Positions 43,773 to 53,059 of a DNA stretch of 64,000 nt are shown here, one piece after another. Positions within the stretch are counted from its first letter, which is position 1. Each line of letters opens with the position of its first letter. Source of the stretch: an uncultured Ruminococcus sp. (GTDB taxonomy: Bacteria > Bacillota > Clostridia > Oscillospirales > Acutalibacteraceae); assembly GCA_902800065.1 (NCBI GenBank), contig CADCDE010000008.1, forward strand, positions 1-64,000, in the 5' to 3' direction. Below the pieces are notes generated by a model. That model was not told the origin of the DNA and did no database searches. It saw nothing but the letters and a program-made list of their open reading frames with translations. The position numbers were made by a program, and so were the translations under genes.

Positions 43773-44978
43773 TTGACAGTGAAATTACTGCGTTGGTTAT
43801 TCGGCTGGACTGATTTCGAGATAACAGACAAATTTCCCGAAAGATTCCTCAATGCCGCCGTTAAATCAGGAATAAATATATGGAATCCCAAAAGAATTGA
43901 TGATAATACCCTCCGTGCATCTGCAAGGTCCTCCGATATGAAATATATCACCAAAACAGCCGAAAAAACTATGTGTGAAATACATATAATAAAAAATCAC
44001 GGCTTGATATATCTCATGCAAAAATACAAGGCCCGCTCAGGTCTTCTTATAGGTCTTATCATATGGGGACTTGCTATAAAATTCCTCACGGGCTTTATAT
44101 GGAATATCAAAATAGAACTTCCTCCTCTTATAAACGAATATGAAATACGTCAGGAATTCCGTGAACACGGCTTCCGTGAAGGTGCGAAAATCAACAGCTT
44201 CGATCCTGAAATTGTTGAAGCTGAAGTTTCTCTCAATGACAACCGCATAAGCTGGATAACTATAAATATCATCGGCACTGATGCGGAAGTTAAAATCAGT
44301 CCCAGTTTAACTCCTGATACCGCAAAAAAAACAAAAGCAAGCAATATCATTTCAACTGCTGACGGTACTATTACAAGAATGGAAGTAAAAAAAGGCTATT
44401 CAACCTTAAAAATCGGTGAGGGCATACACAAAGGACAATTACTCGTGAGCGGTGTCAAAACATATACTGACGGCTCAACAAAATTATTCGACAGCGAGGC
44501 TAAAATATATGCCAAGACTCTCCGTACCGTTACTCTCAAAATTCCTAAATCATACCAAGCATTACAGCCTCAGAACGAATATATCAATAAACTCGATGTA
44601 GATATAATGAATATAAAGCTCCCTTTGACACTAAATGGAAATCCTCAAGGTGACTATATCAAATTCACCCAAAAACAACAGCTTGACATTCTCTCCAAAG
44701 GAGTACCTATATATTTCCTTTCCGAAACATGGCTGAAATACAAAAAACAGCCTGTTCATCTTAACGAATCACAGGCTGAAAAAATATTAAAAAACAAACT
44801 GAAATTTTACGAATTATTCATGCTGTACAGTGCCGACAGTGCAACCGTACTAAACAAGAAATTCTCTCTATCCAATGACAAAAATAATTATACCCTCACT
44901 GCTGAATACACTCTTGAAGAAAATGTCGCTCAAAAAAATATCATTCAAATCAAGGATACATCAAATTCGGGAACATAA
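43773..44978 (+). CDS. yqfD: Sporulation protein YqfD
   Basis: A 401-residue protein of the YqfD family: an N-terminal cytosolic part (KLLRWLFGWTDFEITDKFPERFL), one membrane helix (SGLLIGLIIWGLAIKFLTGFI, about 88-108) and a large outer domain with ISWITINIIGTDAEVKI and STADGTITRMEVKKG. Required for efficient sporulation in Bacillus; its mechanism is unknown. The start is a TTG (TTGACAGTGAAA), with CGGAG somewhat far upstream. Its last 34 bp overlap the end of a convergent radical SAM gene. Confidence 0.88.
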   Translation: MTVKLLRWLFGWTDFEITDKFPERFLNAAVKSGINIWNPKRIDDNTLRASARSSDMKYITKTAEKTMCEIHIIKNHGLIYLMQKYKARSGLLIGLIIWGLAIKFLTGFIWNIKIELPPLINEYEIRQEFREHGFREGAKINSFDPEIVEAEVSLNDNRISWITINIIGTDAEVKISPSLTPDTAKKTKASNIISTADGTITRMEVKKGYSTLKIGEGIHKGQLLVSGVKTYTDGSTKLFDSEAKIYAKTLRTVTLKIPKSYQALQPQNEYINKLDVDIMNIKLPLTLNGNPQGDYIKFTQKQQLDILSKGVPIYFLSETWLKYKKQPVHLNESQAEKILKNKLKFYELFMLYSADSATVLNKKFSLSNDKNNYTLTAEYTLEENVAQKNIIQIKDTSNSGT

Positions 44979-45826
44979 TCTTTTTTCGCTGATGACAATT
45001 CCTGCACGAATCCATCAAGCCCTGTTTCCTCAAAATATTCAAGTACCTTGGAATATTCCCTTGAGGTTATTCTCCTGTTTATTTCAGGAAATTTCTCTGC
45101 ATTTCCTAACGGCACATACTGTGCCATTAAACTGACCAAAATTTTATCCCCGAAATTTTCTTTCAGCAAGTCCAAAACTTTCATTGAATTTTTCGTATTT
45201 TGCGGTAATATCAGATGACGAACAATCGTTCCTTTTTTCATAATTCCGTTACCGTCAAATTCAGGCTTGCCCGTCTGATGCACCATCTCAGAAATAGCCT
45301 TTAATGCTATTTCAGGATAATCCTCAGCATTGGAATATTTTTTTGCAATATCTCCCCTTGCATACTTCATATCAGGCAAATATATATCAACTATCCCTTC
45401 AAGCCTTTTCAGCGTCTCTACTTTCTCATATCCCCCTGTATTATAAACTATCGGTATTTTCGGCTTATACATCTCAAAACACTCCACTATACTCTCAATA
45501 TACGGTGTTGGACTGACTAAATTTATATTATGTACCCCACTGTCCTCCAAACGTTTTATATGCTCGGACAATTTCTCCACAGTCAGCACCTTACCGTAAC
45601 CACCTGTGCTTATCTTTGAATTCTGGCAAAACACACACGACATTACACAACCTGAAAAAAATACCGTTCCCGAACCTCTTTTTCCACTGATGCACGGCTC
45701 TTCCCAAAAATGCGGGGCTATCCTCGCCACCTTTGGCAGTGTCCCCTGTCTGCAATATCCTTTTCCGCTTTCAAGTCCTCTTTCCGCTTTGCACTCCCTA
45801 GGACACAATCTGCATATATACTCCAA
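44945..45826 (-). CDS. Radical SAM protein, PflA-like (COG1313 type)
   Basis: A 293-residue iron-sulphur protein. A cysteine-rich N-terminus (CRLCPRECKAERGLESGKGYC) precedes the radical SAM cluster CVMSCVFC (C-x3-C-x2-C in FFSGCVMSCVFCQNSKIS), then NLVSPTPYI and VYNTGGYE of the barrel. This is the group labelled pyruvate formate-lyase activating enzyme-like, whose targets are mostly unknown. I choose TTG 45826, seven bases behind GGAGG, because the longer frame crosses a two-hairpin intergenic repeat. Convergent with yqfD and overlapping it by 34 bp. Confidence 0.8.
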   Translation of the reverse strand: MEYICRLCPRECKAERGLESGKGYCRQGTLPKVARIAPHFWEEPCISGKRGSGTVFFSGCVMSCVFCQNSKISTGGYGKVLTVEKLSEHIKRLEDSGVHNINLVSPTPYIESIVECFEMYKPKIPIVYNTGGYEKVETLKRLEGIVDIYLPDMKYARGDIAKKYSNAEDYPEIALKAISEMVHQTGKPEFDGNGIMKKGTIVRHLILPQNTKNSMKVLDLLKENFGDKILVSLMAQYVPLGNAEKFPEINRRITSREYSKVLEYFEETGLDGFVQELSSAKKDYVPEFDVSLI

Positions 45827-45844
45827 TTTATTTCCTCCCTGAAA

Positions 45845-45903
45845 CCCACAAGGGCTTCTCGCCCTTGACCTCGGCAGGAAGCAAGCTCCCTGCACCCATT
45901 TTT
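45845..45903 (-). repeat. Two-hairpin intergenic element
   Basis: The minus strand folds into two adjacent hairpins, GCAGGgAGC/GCTtCCTGC and AAGGGC/GCCCTT, notably GC-rich for this window, between the adhE-side terminator and the radical SAM start. It looks like a structured interspersed repeat, but only one copy is in the window. Confidence 0.5.
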
Positions 45904-45911
45904 ACGTTCAA

Positions 45912-45944
45912 AAAGGCACTGCACATATCAAATGCAGTGCCTTT
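45912..45944 (-). terminator. Terminator of the adhE unit
   Basis: AAAGGCACTGCA (45912-45923) pairs perfectly with TGCAGTGCCTTT (45933-45944), immediately behind the stop at 45949. Confidence 0.85.
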
Positions 45945-45948
45945 AATT

Positions 45949-46299
45949 TTAATTAAATGAAATTTTCAAATCAGGCAAATTTTCCGAACCGTCTATTATT
46001 ACCATGTCCGCTGACATATCCATACAATTGACGGCTACTTTATAAGCATTGTATGAAATTTCGCATTTATTTTCTATTTCTATGACAACATCAGGCTCAA
46101 ATAATTTTATCTCATTCATCAAATTATCTTTCATGCTCGAATACTGAATATGCTGTACTCCCAATTCATTCAGCTTTGCTTCGACAAGTCCGTTATCGCC
46201 TATTATAAACGCTCTTTTCATGCCTCTGAGTTCATCAAGGGCTATCGGCAGACAACCCTCTTTGAAATATATCTTCTTCGGTAAACTGATACAAGACAT
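45949..46299 (-). CDS. Shrunken, non-catalytic iron-alcohol-dehydrogenase paralogue
   Basis: A 116-residue protein that aligns by eye with the start of the alcohol dehydrogenase half of the AdhE encoded just upstream: KIYFKEGCLPIALDEL versus KVYFKKGCMPVALDEL, AFIIGD versus AFIVTD, KLNELGVQH versus KLDEMGIQH, LFEPDVVI versus LFEPDVII. The NAD-binding GGGSAMDAGK is replaced by IENKCEISYNAY and all metal ligands are missing, so it cannot be an active dehydrogenase. The frame is intact, with GAGGGAT six bases before the ATG at 46299, 15 bp behind adhE and before their shared terminator. It may be a decaying duplication or a small partner of AdhE. Confidence 0.75.
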   Translation of the reverse strand: MSCISLPKKIYFKEGCLPIALDELRGMKRAFIIGDNGLVEAKLNELGVQHIQYSSMKDNLMNEIKLFEPDVVIEIENKCEISYNAYKVAVNCMDMSADMVIIDGSENLPDLKISFN

Positions 46300-46314
46300 T
46301 TTTTTATCCCTCAA

Positions 46315-48915
46315 TCACTTGCCGTAATAAGCCTTGAGATACATCGCTTTTATCTCAGACATCAACGGATATCTCGGATTCGCTCCTGTACACTGGTCAT
46401 CAAATGCGTGTTCTACCATGTCATCAAGGCTTGCAAGGAAATCCTCCTCTTTGACACCGTAATCTGCAATAGTCTTTTTGATTCCGCAACGCTCTTTCAG
46501 TTCTTCTATCTTTTTAATGAAAATTTCAAATGTTTCATTATCATCCTTGCCGACAAATCCCAAAAATCTTGCACATTCACAGTATCTTTCCAATGTATGC
46601 GGATACTTGTACTGTGAAAATGTACCCATCTTCGGCGGTACAGGCTCAGCATTATATCTCATTATATCAGTGATAAGCAAAGCATTTGCAACACCGTGTG
46701 CAATATGATGATACGCTCCCAGCTTATGTGCCATTGAATGACAAACTCCCAAGAAAGCATTCGCAAATGCCATACCTGCCATTGTAGACGCTGTTGCCAT
46801 CTTCTCTCTTGCTACAGGATCGTTTGCACCGTTCTCATACGCTGACGGCAGATACTCAAATATATTCTTCATCGCCTGCAATGCAAGTCCGTCTGTATAT
46901 TCCGTTGCCATTATCGAAGCATATGCTTCAAGGGCGTGTGTCAGGGCATCTATACCTGATGCACTCGTCAAGCCCTTCGGCTGATTCATCATATTATCGG
47001 CATCAACTATCGCCATATTCGGCAAAAGCTCATAGTCTGCCAACGGATATTTTATACCTGTCGTTTCATCAGTGATAACGGCAAAAGGCGTTACCTCCGA
47101 ACCTGTTCCAGATGATGTCGGAACGGCTACAAAATATGCCTTCTCACCCATCTTCGGGAACGGACATATCCTCTTTCTTATATCCATGAAGCACATTGCC
47201 ATATCCATGAAATCAGCCTCGGGATGCTCATAAAGCACCCACATAATCTTACCTGCGTCCATTGCAGAGCCTCCGCCCAATGCGATTATTACATCAGGCT
47301 CAAACAGTCTCATAGCCTCTGCACCCTCTTTTGCAGATGAAAGTGTCGGATCGGGCTTTACATCATAGAAACAGGTATGCTGTATCCCCATTTCATCCAG
47401 CTTCGTTTCAATCGGCTTTACATAACCGTTCTTATAAAGGAATGAATCCGTTACGATAAATGCCTTTTTCTTACCCATCATGCCGAGTTCATCAAGTGCT
47501 ACAGGCATACAGCCCTTCTTGAAGTAAACTTTCTGAGGAGTTCTGAACCAAAGCATATTTTCACGGCGTTCCGCAACTCTCTTTATATTAAGCAAATGCT
47601 TTACTCCGACATTTTCGGAAACAGAGTTTCCTCCCCATGAACCACAGCCCAATGTCATTGACGGTGCAAGAGCAAAGTTATACAAATCACCGATACCACC
47701 ATGTGATGACGGAGTGTTTATCAATACACGACAGGTCTTCATTGCATGATAATGCTTCTCGATTTTTTCCTTCTGTGCAGGATGTATAAACAGTGAAGAA
47801 GTATGACCGTAACCGCCGTCTGCTACAAGCTGTGCTGCCTTTGCAAGTGCTTCATCGAATGTTTCAGCCTTATACATAGCGAGTACAGGTGACAGCTTTT
47901 CATGTGCAAATTCCTCGCTTATATCAACACTCTCTACCTCACCTATCAGTATCTTTGTACTTTCGGGTACCTCAACTCCTGCAAGTTTTGCTATCTTATA
48001 TGCTTTCTGACCTACTATCTTTGCATTCAATGCACCGTTGATAAGAATGGTATGTCTTACTTTATCAAGTTCATCTCCCTGTAAGAAATAACAGCCTCTT
48101 GCAGCAAACTCCTTCTTCACTTCATCATAGATATCCGCAAGAACTGTTACACTCTGCTCAGATGCACATATCATACCATTATCAAATGTCTTTGAATGGA
48201 TAATGGAATTAACAGCCACTTTTATATCAGCCGTACTGTCGATTATAACAGGGGTATTTCCTGCACCTACGCCCAAGGCAGGCTTTCCGGAAGAATACGC
48301 TGATTTTACCATTCCCGGACCGCCTGTGGCAAGTATAGTATCCGAATTTCTCATAAGAGCATTTGTCAATTCAAGTGACGGTACATCTATCCAACCGATT
48401 ATATTTTCGGGAGCTCCTGCTTTTACTGCCGCTTCAAGGACTATTTTAGCCGCTGCTATAGTTGAATTTTTCGCACGGGGGTGAGGGCTTATTATAATAC
48501 CATTTCTTGTTTTAAGACATATAAGTGCCTTGAATATCGCTGTTGAAGTCGGGTTTGTTGTCGGAATTACAGCACCTATTATACCGATAGGCTCTGCTAC
48601 CTGTGTAAGACCGAATGCAGGGTCATAGTCAATTACACCACAAGTCTTTGTATCCTTATATTTATTATATATATACTCTGCCGCATAGTGATTCTTGATT
48701 ACCTTATCCTCAACTACACCCATGCCTGTCTCCTCGACAGCCATCTTTGCAAGCGGTATACGAGCCTGATTTGCTGCAATGGCAACGGCTTTGAAAATCT
48801 TATCTACCTGTTCTTGTGAATACTCCGCAAATTTTTTCTGTGCTTCCTTTACCTGAGCCAGCTTTGCATTAAAGCTGTCGATATCACACACGATATTTTC
48901 CTGAATTTCAGACAT
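46315..48915 (-). CDS. adhE: Bifunctional acetaldehyde-CoA/alcohol dehydrogenase AdhE
   Basis: An 866-residue fermentative enzyme that reduces acetyl-CoA to acetaldehyde and ethanol, reoxidising two NADH. The N-terminal aldehyde dehydrogenase half (about 1-440) holds the active-site cysteine in FDNGMICASEQ; the C-terminal iron-dependent half (about 455-866) holds GGGSAMDAGK and iron ligands in DALTHALEAYAS and HSMAHKLGAYHHIAHG. AdhE builds spirosome filaments in other bacteria. The start is ATG 48915, eight bases behind GGAGG; the 14-codon extension upstream is not supported. A Rex-type operator covers the -35 of its promoter, so expression should rise with NADH. Confidence 0.96.
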   Translation of the reverse strand: MSEIQENIVCDIDSFNAKLAQVKEAQKKFAEYSQEQVDKIFKAVAIAANQARIPLAKMAVEETGMGVVEDKVIKNHYAAEYIYNKYKDTKTCGVIDYDPAFGLTQVAEPIGIIGAVIPTTNPTSTAIFKALICLKTRNGIIISPHPRAKNSTIAAAKIVLEAAVKAGAPENIIGWIDVPSLELTNALMRNSDTILATGGPGMVKSAYSSGKPALGVGAGNTPVIIDSTADIKVAVNSIIHSKTFDNGMICASEQSVTVLADIYDEVKKEFAARGCYFLQGDELDKVRHTILINGALNAKIVGQKAYKIAKLAGVEVPESTKILIGEVESVDISEEFAHEKLSPVLAMYKAETFDEALAKAAQLVADGGYGHTSSLFIHPAQKEKIEKHYHAMKTCRVLINTPSSHGGIGDLYNFALAPSMTLGCGSWGGNSVSENVGVKHLLNIKRVAERRENMLWFRTPQKVYFKKGCMPVALDELGMMGKKKAFIVTDSFLYKNGYVKPIETKLDEMGIQHTCFYDVKPDPTLSSAKEGAEAMRLFEPDVIIALGGGSAMDAGKIMWVLYEHPEADFMDMAMCFMDIRKRICPFPKMGEKAYFVAVPTSSGTGSEVTPFAVITDETTGIKYPLADYELLPNMAIVDADNMMNQPKGLTSASGIDALTHALEAYASIMATEYTDGLALQAMKNIFEYLPSAYENGANDPVAREKMATASTMAGMAFANAFLGVCHSMAHKLGAYHHIAHGVANALLITDIMRYNAEPVPPKMGTFSQYKYPHTLERYCECARFLGFVGKDDNETFEIFIKKIEELKERCGIKKTIADYGVKEEDFLASLDDMVEHAFDDQCTGANPRYPLMSEIKAMYLKAYYGK

Positions 48916-48977
48916 TACTGTTTCCTCCATTTTCAAAAAAGATAATTTGTTCTTCAATGATGAGATATTATAATAAC

Positions 48978-49006
48978 ATTATAATCTATTGTTAAAAACT
49001 TGTCAA
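48978..49006 (-). promoter_or_regulatory. adhE promoter with Rex-type operator
   Basis: Minus-strand TTGACA and TATAAT with 17-nt spacing. The 18-bp segment 48989-49006 (plus strand TTGTTAAAAACTTGTCAA) matches the Rex consensus TTGTTAA-N4-TTAACAA at 12 of 14 positions and covers the -35 and most of the spacer. Confidence 0.75.
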
Positions 49007-49008
49007 TA

Positions 49009-49932
49009 TCACCCCTCGTTTTTCATAGATTTTTTTGTTTCAAGCATTTTTATAACAGTGCTTCTTTTCACCATTATACCATTGAGTGAAACATATTCAT
49101 CTTTATTTCCTTTTGAAAGAGCCTCAAGCTCCTCTATTGTAACATTATTTTTGGTCTCCTCACGCTCATTCTTTTCCCTGATTTGTTTCTGTTTTTCCAT
49201 ATACGGCATTATAACAGATTTTTCAACTGCCTGATACGAATTATACACACATATATATGCGACCATAACAGGTAAAAACAATACCGTGACAACACCCAAT
49301 ATTATAAAAAATACTGTCCAACTGTTTGACATCATCATTACTGCCGTTATCAGTGACAAAACAAACAACAATGATAACAATGCTTTGAGATGATGAATTA
49401 TTCCACCGACTACAAGCATCACTGAATTCTTTATCATCTCCGATATTTTCAGCTCAACCGAAACAGCCATCACCGTCAGCGACAGTTCAACGAAAAGAAA
49501 AAATACAGCCGTCAGCAGACTCAGTATTATATATAATATGACAATCGGCTTATCAAGGTTCTCACGGAAATATGAAAATGTTATATACAGTCCTACTGAT
49601 ACTATATAAAAAACTATCCCGTTGACAAGAAAAAATTTCCAGTTCTGTACCGTTCCTTTGATAAAATCCTTTAACGGTCTTATTTCACTTTTGACTGTCA
49701 GCTTTCGGCATACATACATAAGTCCCCCCGTGAACGGTGACATCAGCGGTATAAGCAAAAACATTCCAAACAGATTCATTTCCTTCGTAAAGTAAAACAC
49801 CGCAAACATTATCCCCGAAAAAACAGCCAACGGTATACAATAAAACAAATTCACCAAAAGCATATTCCCGAAATTATCAAAATAACCCGAAAAAAATTCT
49901 GCCAAGCTGTATTTTTTCTTTCCCTGTGCCAT
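49009..49932 (-). CDS. DUF624/YesL-like membrane protein
   Basis: A 307-residue protein with six hydrophobic segments, starting KKYSLAEFFSGYFDNFGNMLLVN, with GGLMYVCRKLTVKSEIRPLKDFIKG in the first cytosolic loop, as in DUF624 (YesL-like) proteins. The C-terminal 75 residues are charged and cytosolic (EKQKQIREKNEREETKNN). YesL-like proteins often neighbour sugar-uptake genes; here it lies 24 bp behind a SpoIIM-like gene, so a cell-envelope or sporulation role is equally possible. Confidence 0.65.
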   Translation of the reverse strand: MAQGKKKYSLAEFFSGYFDNFGNMLLVNLFYCIPLAVFSGIMFAVFYFTKEMNLFGMFLLIPLMSPFTGGLMYVCRKLTVKSEIRPLKDFIKGTVQNWKFFLVNGIVFYIVSVGLYITFSYFRENLDKPIVILYIILSLLTAVFFLFVELSLTVMAVSVELKISEMIKNSVMLVVGGIIHHLKALLSLLFVLSLITAVMMMSNSWTVFFIILGVVTVLFLPVMVAYICVYNSYQAVEKSVIMPYMEKQKQIREKNEREETKNNVTIEELEALSKGNKDEYVSLNGIMVKRSTVIKMLETKKSMKNEG

Positions 49933-49956
49933 TTTATCCTACCATTCCTTTTAATT

Positions 49957-50586
49957 TCAAAATTTGAATATCCACGAAAAACACATTGCAAACAGCATAT
50001 CCACCACTGATGACACCGCACACATCAGCATTGATACAAACATCATTTTCAGATAGTGCTTCATCTGTATCTGAGGATCATCCCTGATTTCATTCCTTGT
50101 AAAAATACTTATCATTTTCACCGAATTTATCATGGCTTCATATCCTGCTTTGGATATTACCAAAGAAGAAATGAACATCCCCGGAAGTACTATCAGCAGA
50201 TTATACCCCACTCCATAAAATCCGTATAAGCCATACAAATATCCCACTGACAGTCCATATCCATATCCCTTGAAAAACGGTATTATCCACGAAACAAATC
50301 CTCCCCACAATGACAGTCCAAACAAAAATATCATCACCAAAAATATCACTGATGAACCGAATGATGATACAAATGCTGTCAAAAATCCCTGTGAACATCT
50401 TATATGATAATTCGTCTGAAATATAAAATCGAGACGTTTCATCAATTCGCTGTCAGCACTTCTTCCAGAAACCGCTCCGAACACTATCCCTGCAAACAGC
50501 ACTATACAAAATATTACAAACCCTATATTTTTTCCAGAACCATGCACTCGAAATTTCAACGGACTTGACAATATTATCCTTTTCAT
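49957..50586 (-). CDS. Stage II sporulation protein M-like
   Basis: A 209-residue membrane protein with five hydrophobic segments. Length and layout match SpoIIM: a short cytosolic start, GFVIFCIVLFAGIVFGAVSG, a soluble loop near 45-65, then GLSLWGGFVSWIIPFFKGYGYG and LLIVLPGMFISSLVIS. SpoIIM with SpoIID and SpoIIP hydrolyses peptidoglycan at the septum to let the mother cell engulf the forespore. Neither partner is nearby. It precedes the DUF624-like gene, which it probably shares a transcript with. Confidence 0.75.
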   Translation of the reverse strand: MKRIILSSPLKFRVHGSGKNIGFVIFCIVLFAGIVFGAVSGRSADSELMKRLDFIFQTNYHIRCSQGFLTAFVSSFGSSVIFLVMIFLFGLSLWGGFVSWIIPFFKGYGYGLSVGYLYGLYGFYGVGYNLLIVLPGMFISSLVISKAGYEAMINSVKMISIFTRNEIRDDPQIQMKHYLKMMFVSMLMCAVSSVVDMLFAMCFSWIFKF

Positions 50587-50644
50587 ACAACATTAACTCC
50601 CAATATATTTTTGTTAATGTTTATGAAAATCTCCCTGTGAAAAT

Positions 50645-53008
50645 TCAGTCTGAATAAAATTTTTCCGCAAATCTTACACTGTCCATAGCATCTGCTCCGT
50701 AAAAATCTGCTCCTATCATATCAGCATATTCCTGATTCAATACTGCTCCGCCTACCAGTGTTTTTATAGACCTGTCAGTTTCATTAAGCTGCTTTATAGT
50801 CTCCGCCATTGACGGAACTGTCGTTGTCATCAATGCACTCAATCCTACCAATTTACATTTATGCTCCAATGCACATTCAACTATCTTTTCAGGCGGTACA
50901 TCCCTGCCCAAGTCATACACCGTAAATCCATAGCTTTCCATTAAAACTTTTACTATATTCTTTCCAATATCATGTATATCTCCCTTGACTGTCGCCAAAA
51001 CTATCGCCTTGCTTTTATCAGCCTGCTCAGAGGGAATCTTTTTCTTGACCTCCTCGAATGACAGTGAAGCCGTTTCCGCACTCATCAGCAACTGCGGAAG
51101 ATATGCCTTTTTCTGCTCAAATGCCGTTCCTATCTCATTCAGTGCAGGCACTATATGCTTATTTATTACATCAAGCGGTGATATACTTTCAAGCAGCTTT
51201 CTTGTCTGTGCTACTGCACCATCCTTCAATCCCTTCACTATACAAATATGCAGAGTTTCTTCCGTCTTTACATCATTTTTGACCGTTCCCTGAACTGCCG
51301 ATGCGTAATTTATATAATCCACGCATCCTGTATCAAGCTGATTCAACGCCCTGTACGCATAGTATACATTCATCATCTCATCTGCAAACGGATTCATTAT
51401 CGCACAATTCAGACCACTCTGCAAAGCATTTGCATAAAACGTACTTGTTACGAGATTTCTTTGAGGAAGTCCGAAAGATATATTTGATATACCCAAACTT
51501 GTTTTAACTCCCATTGCCCTTATCAATCTTATACTTTCAAGAGTTAAAACCGCACTTTCGGGATTCGATGATATCGTCAGTGCCAACGGATCAACTATTA
51601 TATCTTTCTTTGAAATACCATATTCAGCAGCTCTTTTTATTATTTTTTCGGCAATTTTCGCCCTGTCTTGGGCATTGTCGGGAATACCCTTTTCATCTAT
51701 CGTCAATGCGATAAGTCCGCCACCATATTTTTGAACTATCGGCAAAACATTTTCCATGCTTGTTTCTGTACCGTTCACGGAATTTACAAGCGGCTTTCCG
51801 TTATATATTCTCATTGCTTGTTCAAGCGTCTCAAATTTAGTTGTGTCTATCTGCAACGGCACATCTGTCACTGCCTGTATAGACGAAACACACCTTTTCA
51901 TCATTTCAGTTTCATCTATCTCAGGCAAGCCCACATTTACATCAAGTATATGCACATTCTTATCAGCCTGTCTTACCGCTTCATTCAATATATAATTCAA
52001 ATCACCTGTACGCAAAGCCTCTTTTAATTTCGGCTTACCTGTGGGATTTATCCTTTCACCTATCAGTATCGGATCTTTATCTATCATAACTGCATGAGTA
52101 TATGACGATACCATCGTGAAATCTTTTTCAGTAGGGCATTGATACGGCAAATCTTTTGTTTTCTCAATAGTCTTTTGGATAAATTTCGGAGTCGTACCAC
52201 AGCATCCACCCAATATCGTTGCACCACGCTGTACCATCTGCACCATATAATCAGAAAATTCGTCTTCATTGATATTGAACACCGTTTCACCGTCAACAAC
52301 TTCCGGCAATCCCGCGTTAGGATTCACTATTATTGGCGTAGATGAATATTTTGCAAATTCATCTATTATATCAAGCATTTTATCAGGACCGAGTGAACAG
52401 TTCATTCCAAGACCGTCTACTCCCAAACCCTCCAACATTGCAATCATAGCTTTTGGGTCTGCACCTGTCATCAGCTTCCCCGTACCGTCATATACATTCG
52501 TTACAAATATCGGCAAATCACAATTTTCCTTTGCTGCCAAAACTGCCGCCTTTGTTTCATAACTGTCGTTCATTGTTTCAATAAGAATCAAATCAACACC
52601 ACATTCAGCCGCAATCTTCACATTATCCGCAAATATTGAAACAGCTTCCTCAAACGGCAAATCTCCCAATGGTTCAAGAAGTTTGCCTGTCGGTCCCATA
52701 TCAAAAGCTATATATTTTTCATCTTCTCCAACTTCTTCAACGGCTTTTTTCGCACATTCAATGCCTTTTCTTATAAGCTCCGCATAATTCAGAAACTTAT
52801 TCCTATTGATACCGAAAGTATTTGTCTTTATTATATTTGCCCCTGCTTTCAAGTAAGACTTATGAAGTGTAACTATCTTATGCGGCTGTGTGATATTCCA
52901 CATCTCAGGCGATTCACCCGATTTAAGCCCCTTCTTTTGCAGGACAGTTCCTGTTCCGCCATCAAAATACACTCTCTTTTCTTTTATTAATTCTCTTATA
53001 TCTTTCAT
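50645..53008 (-). CDS. metH: Cobalamin-dependent methionine synthase, lacking the activation domain
   Basis: A 787-residue enzyme transferring the methyl group of methyltetrahydrofolate to homocysteine. Domains in order: homocysteine-binding barrel (1-285, zinc cysteines in NCSLGP and GGCCGTTP), pterin-binding domain (about 310-560, LIGERINPTGKPK), cobalamin cap and Rossmann B12 domain (about 580-787) with the cobalt-ligand histidine in KGDIHDIGKN. The C-terminal SAM-dependent activation domain is missing and is encoded by the upstream gene 53053-53649. The start is ATG 53008 behind CGGGAG; the longer frame crosses a small repeat. Confidence 0.93.
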   Translation of the reverse strand: MKDIRELIKEKRVYFDGGTGTVLQKKGLKSGESPEMWNITQPHKIVTLHKSYLKAGANIIKTNTFGINRNKFLNYAELIRKGIECAKKAVEEVGEDEKYIAFDMGPTGKLLEPLGDLPFEEAVSIFADNVKIAAECGVDLILIETMNDSYETKAAVLAAKENCDLPIFVTNVYDGTGKLMTGADPKAMIAMLEGLGVDGLGMNCSLGPDKMLDIIDEFAKYSSTPIIVNPNAGLPEVVDGETVFNINEDEFSDYMVQMVQRGATILGGCCGTTPKFIQKTIEKTKDLPYQCPTEKDFTMVSSYTHAVMIDKDPILIGERINPTGKPKLKEALRTGDLNYILNEAVRQADKNVHILDVNVGLPEIDETEMMKRCVSSIQAVTDVPLQIDTTKFETLEQAMRIYNGKPLVNSVNGTETSMENVLPIVQKYGGGLIALTIDEKGIPDNAQDRAKIAEKIIKRAAEYGISKKDIIVDPLALTISSNPESAVLTLESIRLIRAMGVKTSLGISNISFGLPQRNLVTSTFYANALQSGLNCAIMNPFADEMMNVYYAYRALNQLDTGCVDYINYASAVQGTVKNDVKTEETLHICIVKGLKDGAVAQTRKLLESISPLDVINKHIVPALNEIGTAFEQKKAYLPQLLMSAETASLSFEEVKKKIPSEQADKSKAIVLATVKGDIHDIGKNIVKVLMESYGFTVYDLGRDVPPEKIVECALEHKCKLVGLSALMTTTVPSMAETIKQLNETDRSIKTLVGGAVLNQEYADMIGADFYGADAMDSVRFAEKFYSD

Positions 53009-53027
53009 AATATTTTTCTCCCGATTC

Positions 53028-53059
53028 ATTGCAAATTGCACATTGCTAATTGCTAATTG
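53028..53059. repeat. Short tandem repeat between the two methionine synthase genes
   Basis: ATTGC-type units (GCAAATTGCA, then ATTGCTAATTGCTAATTG) repeat with a 7-nt period and run into the stop codon of the activation-domain gene. Confidence 0.6.
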
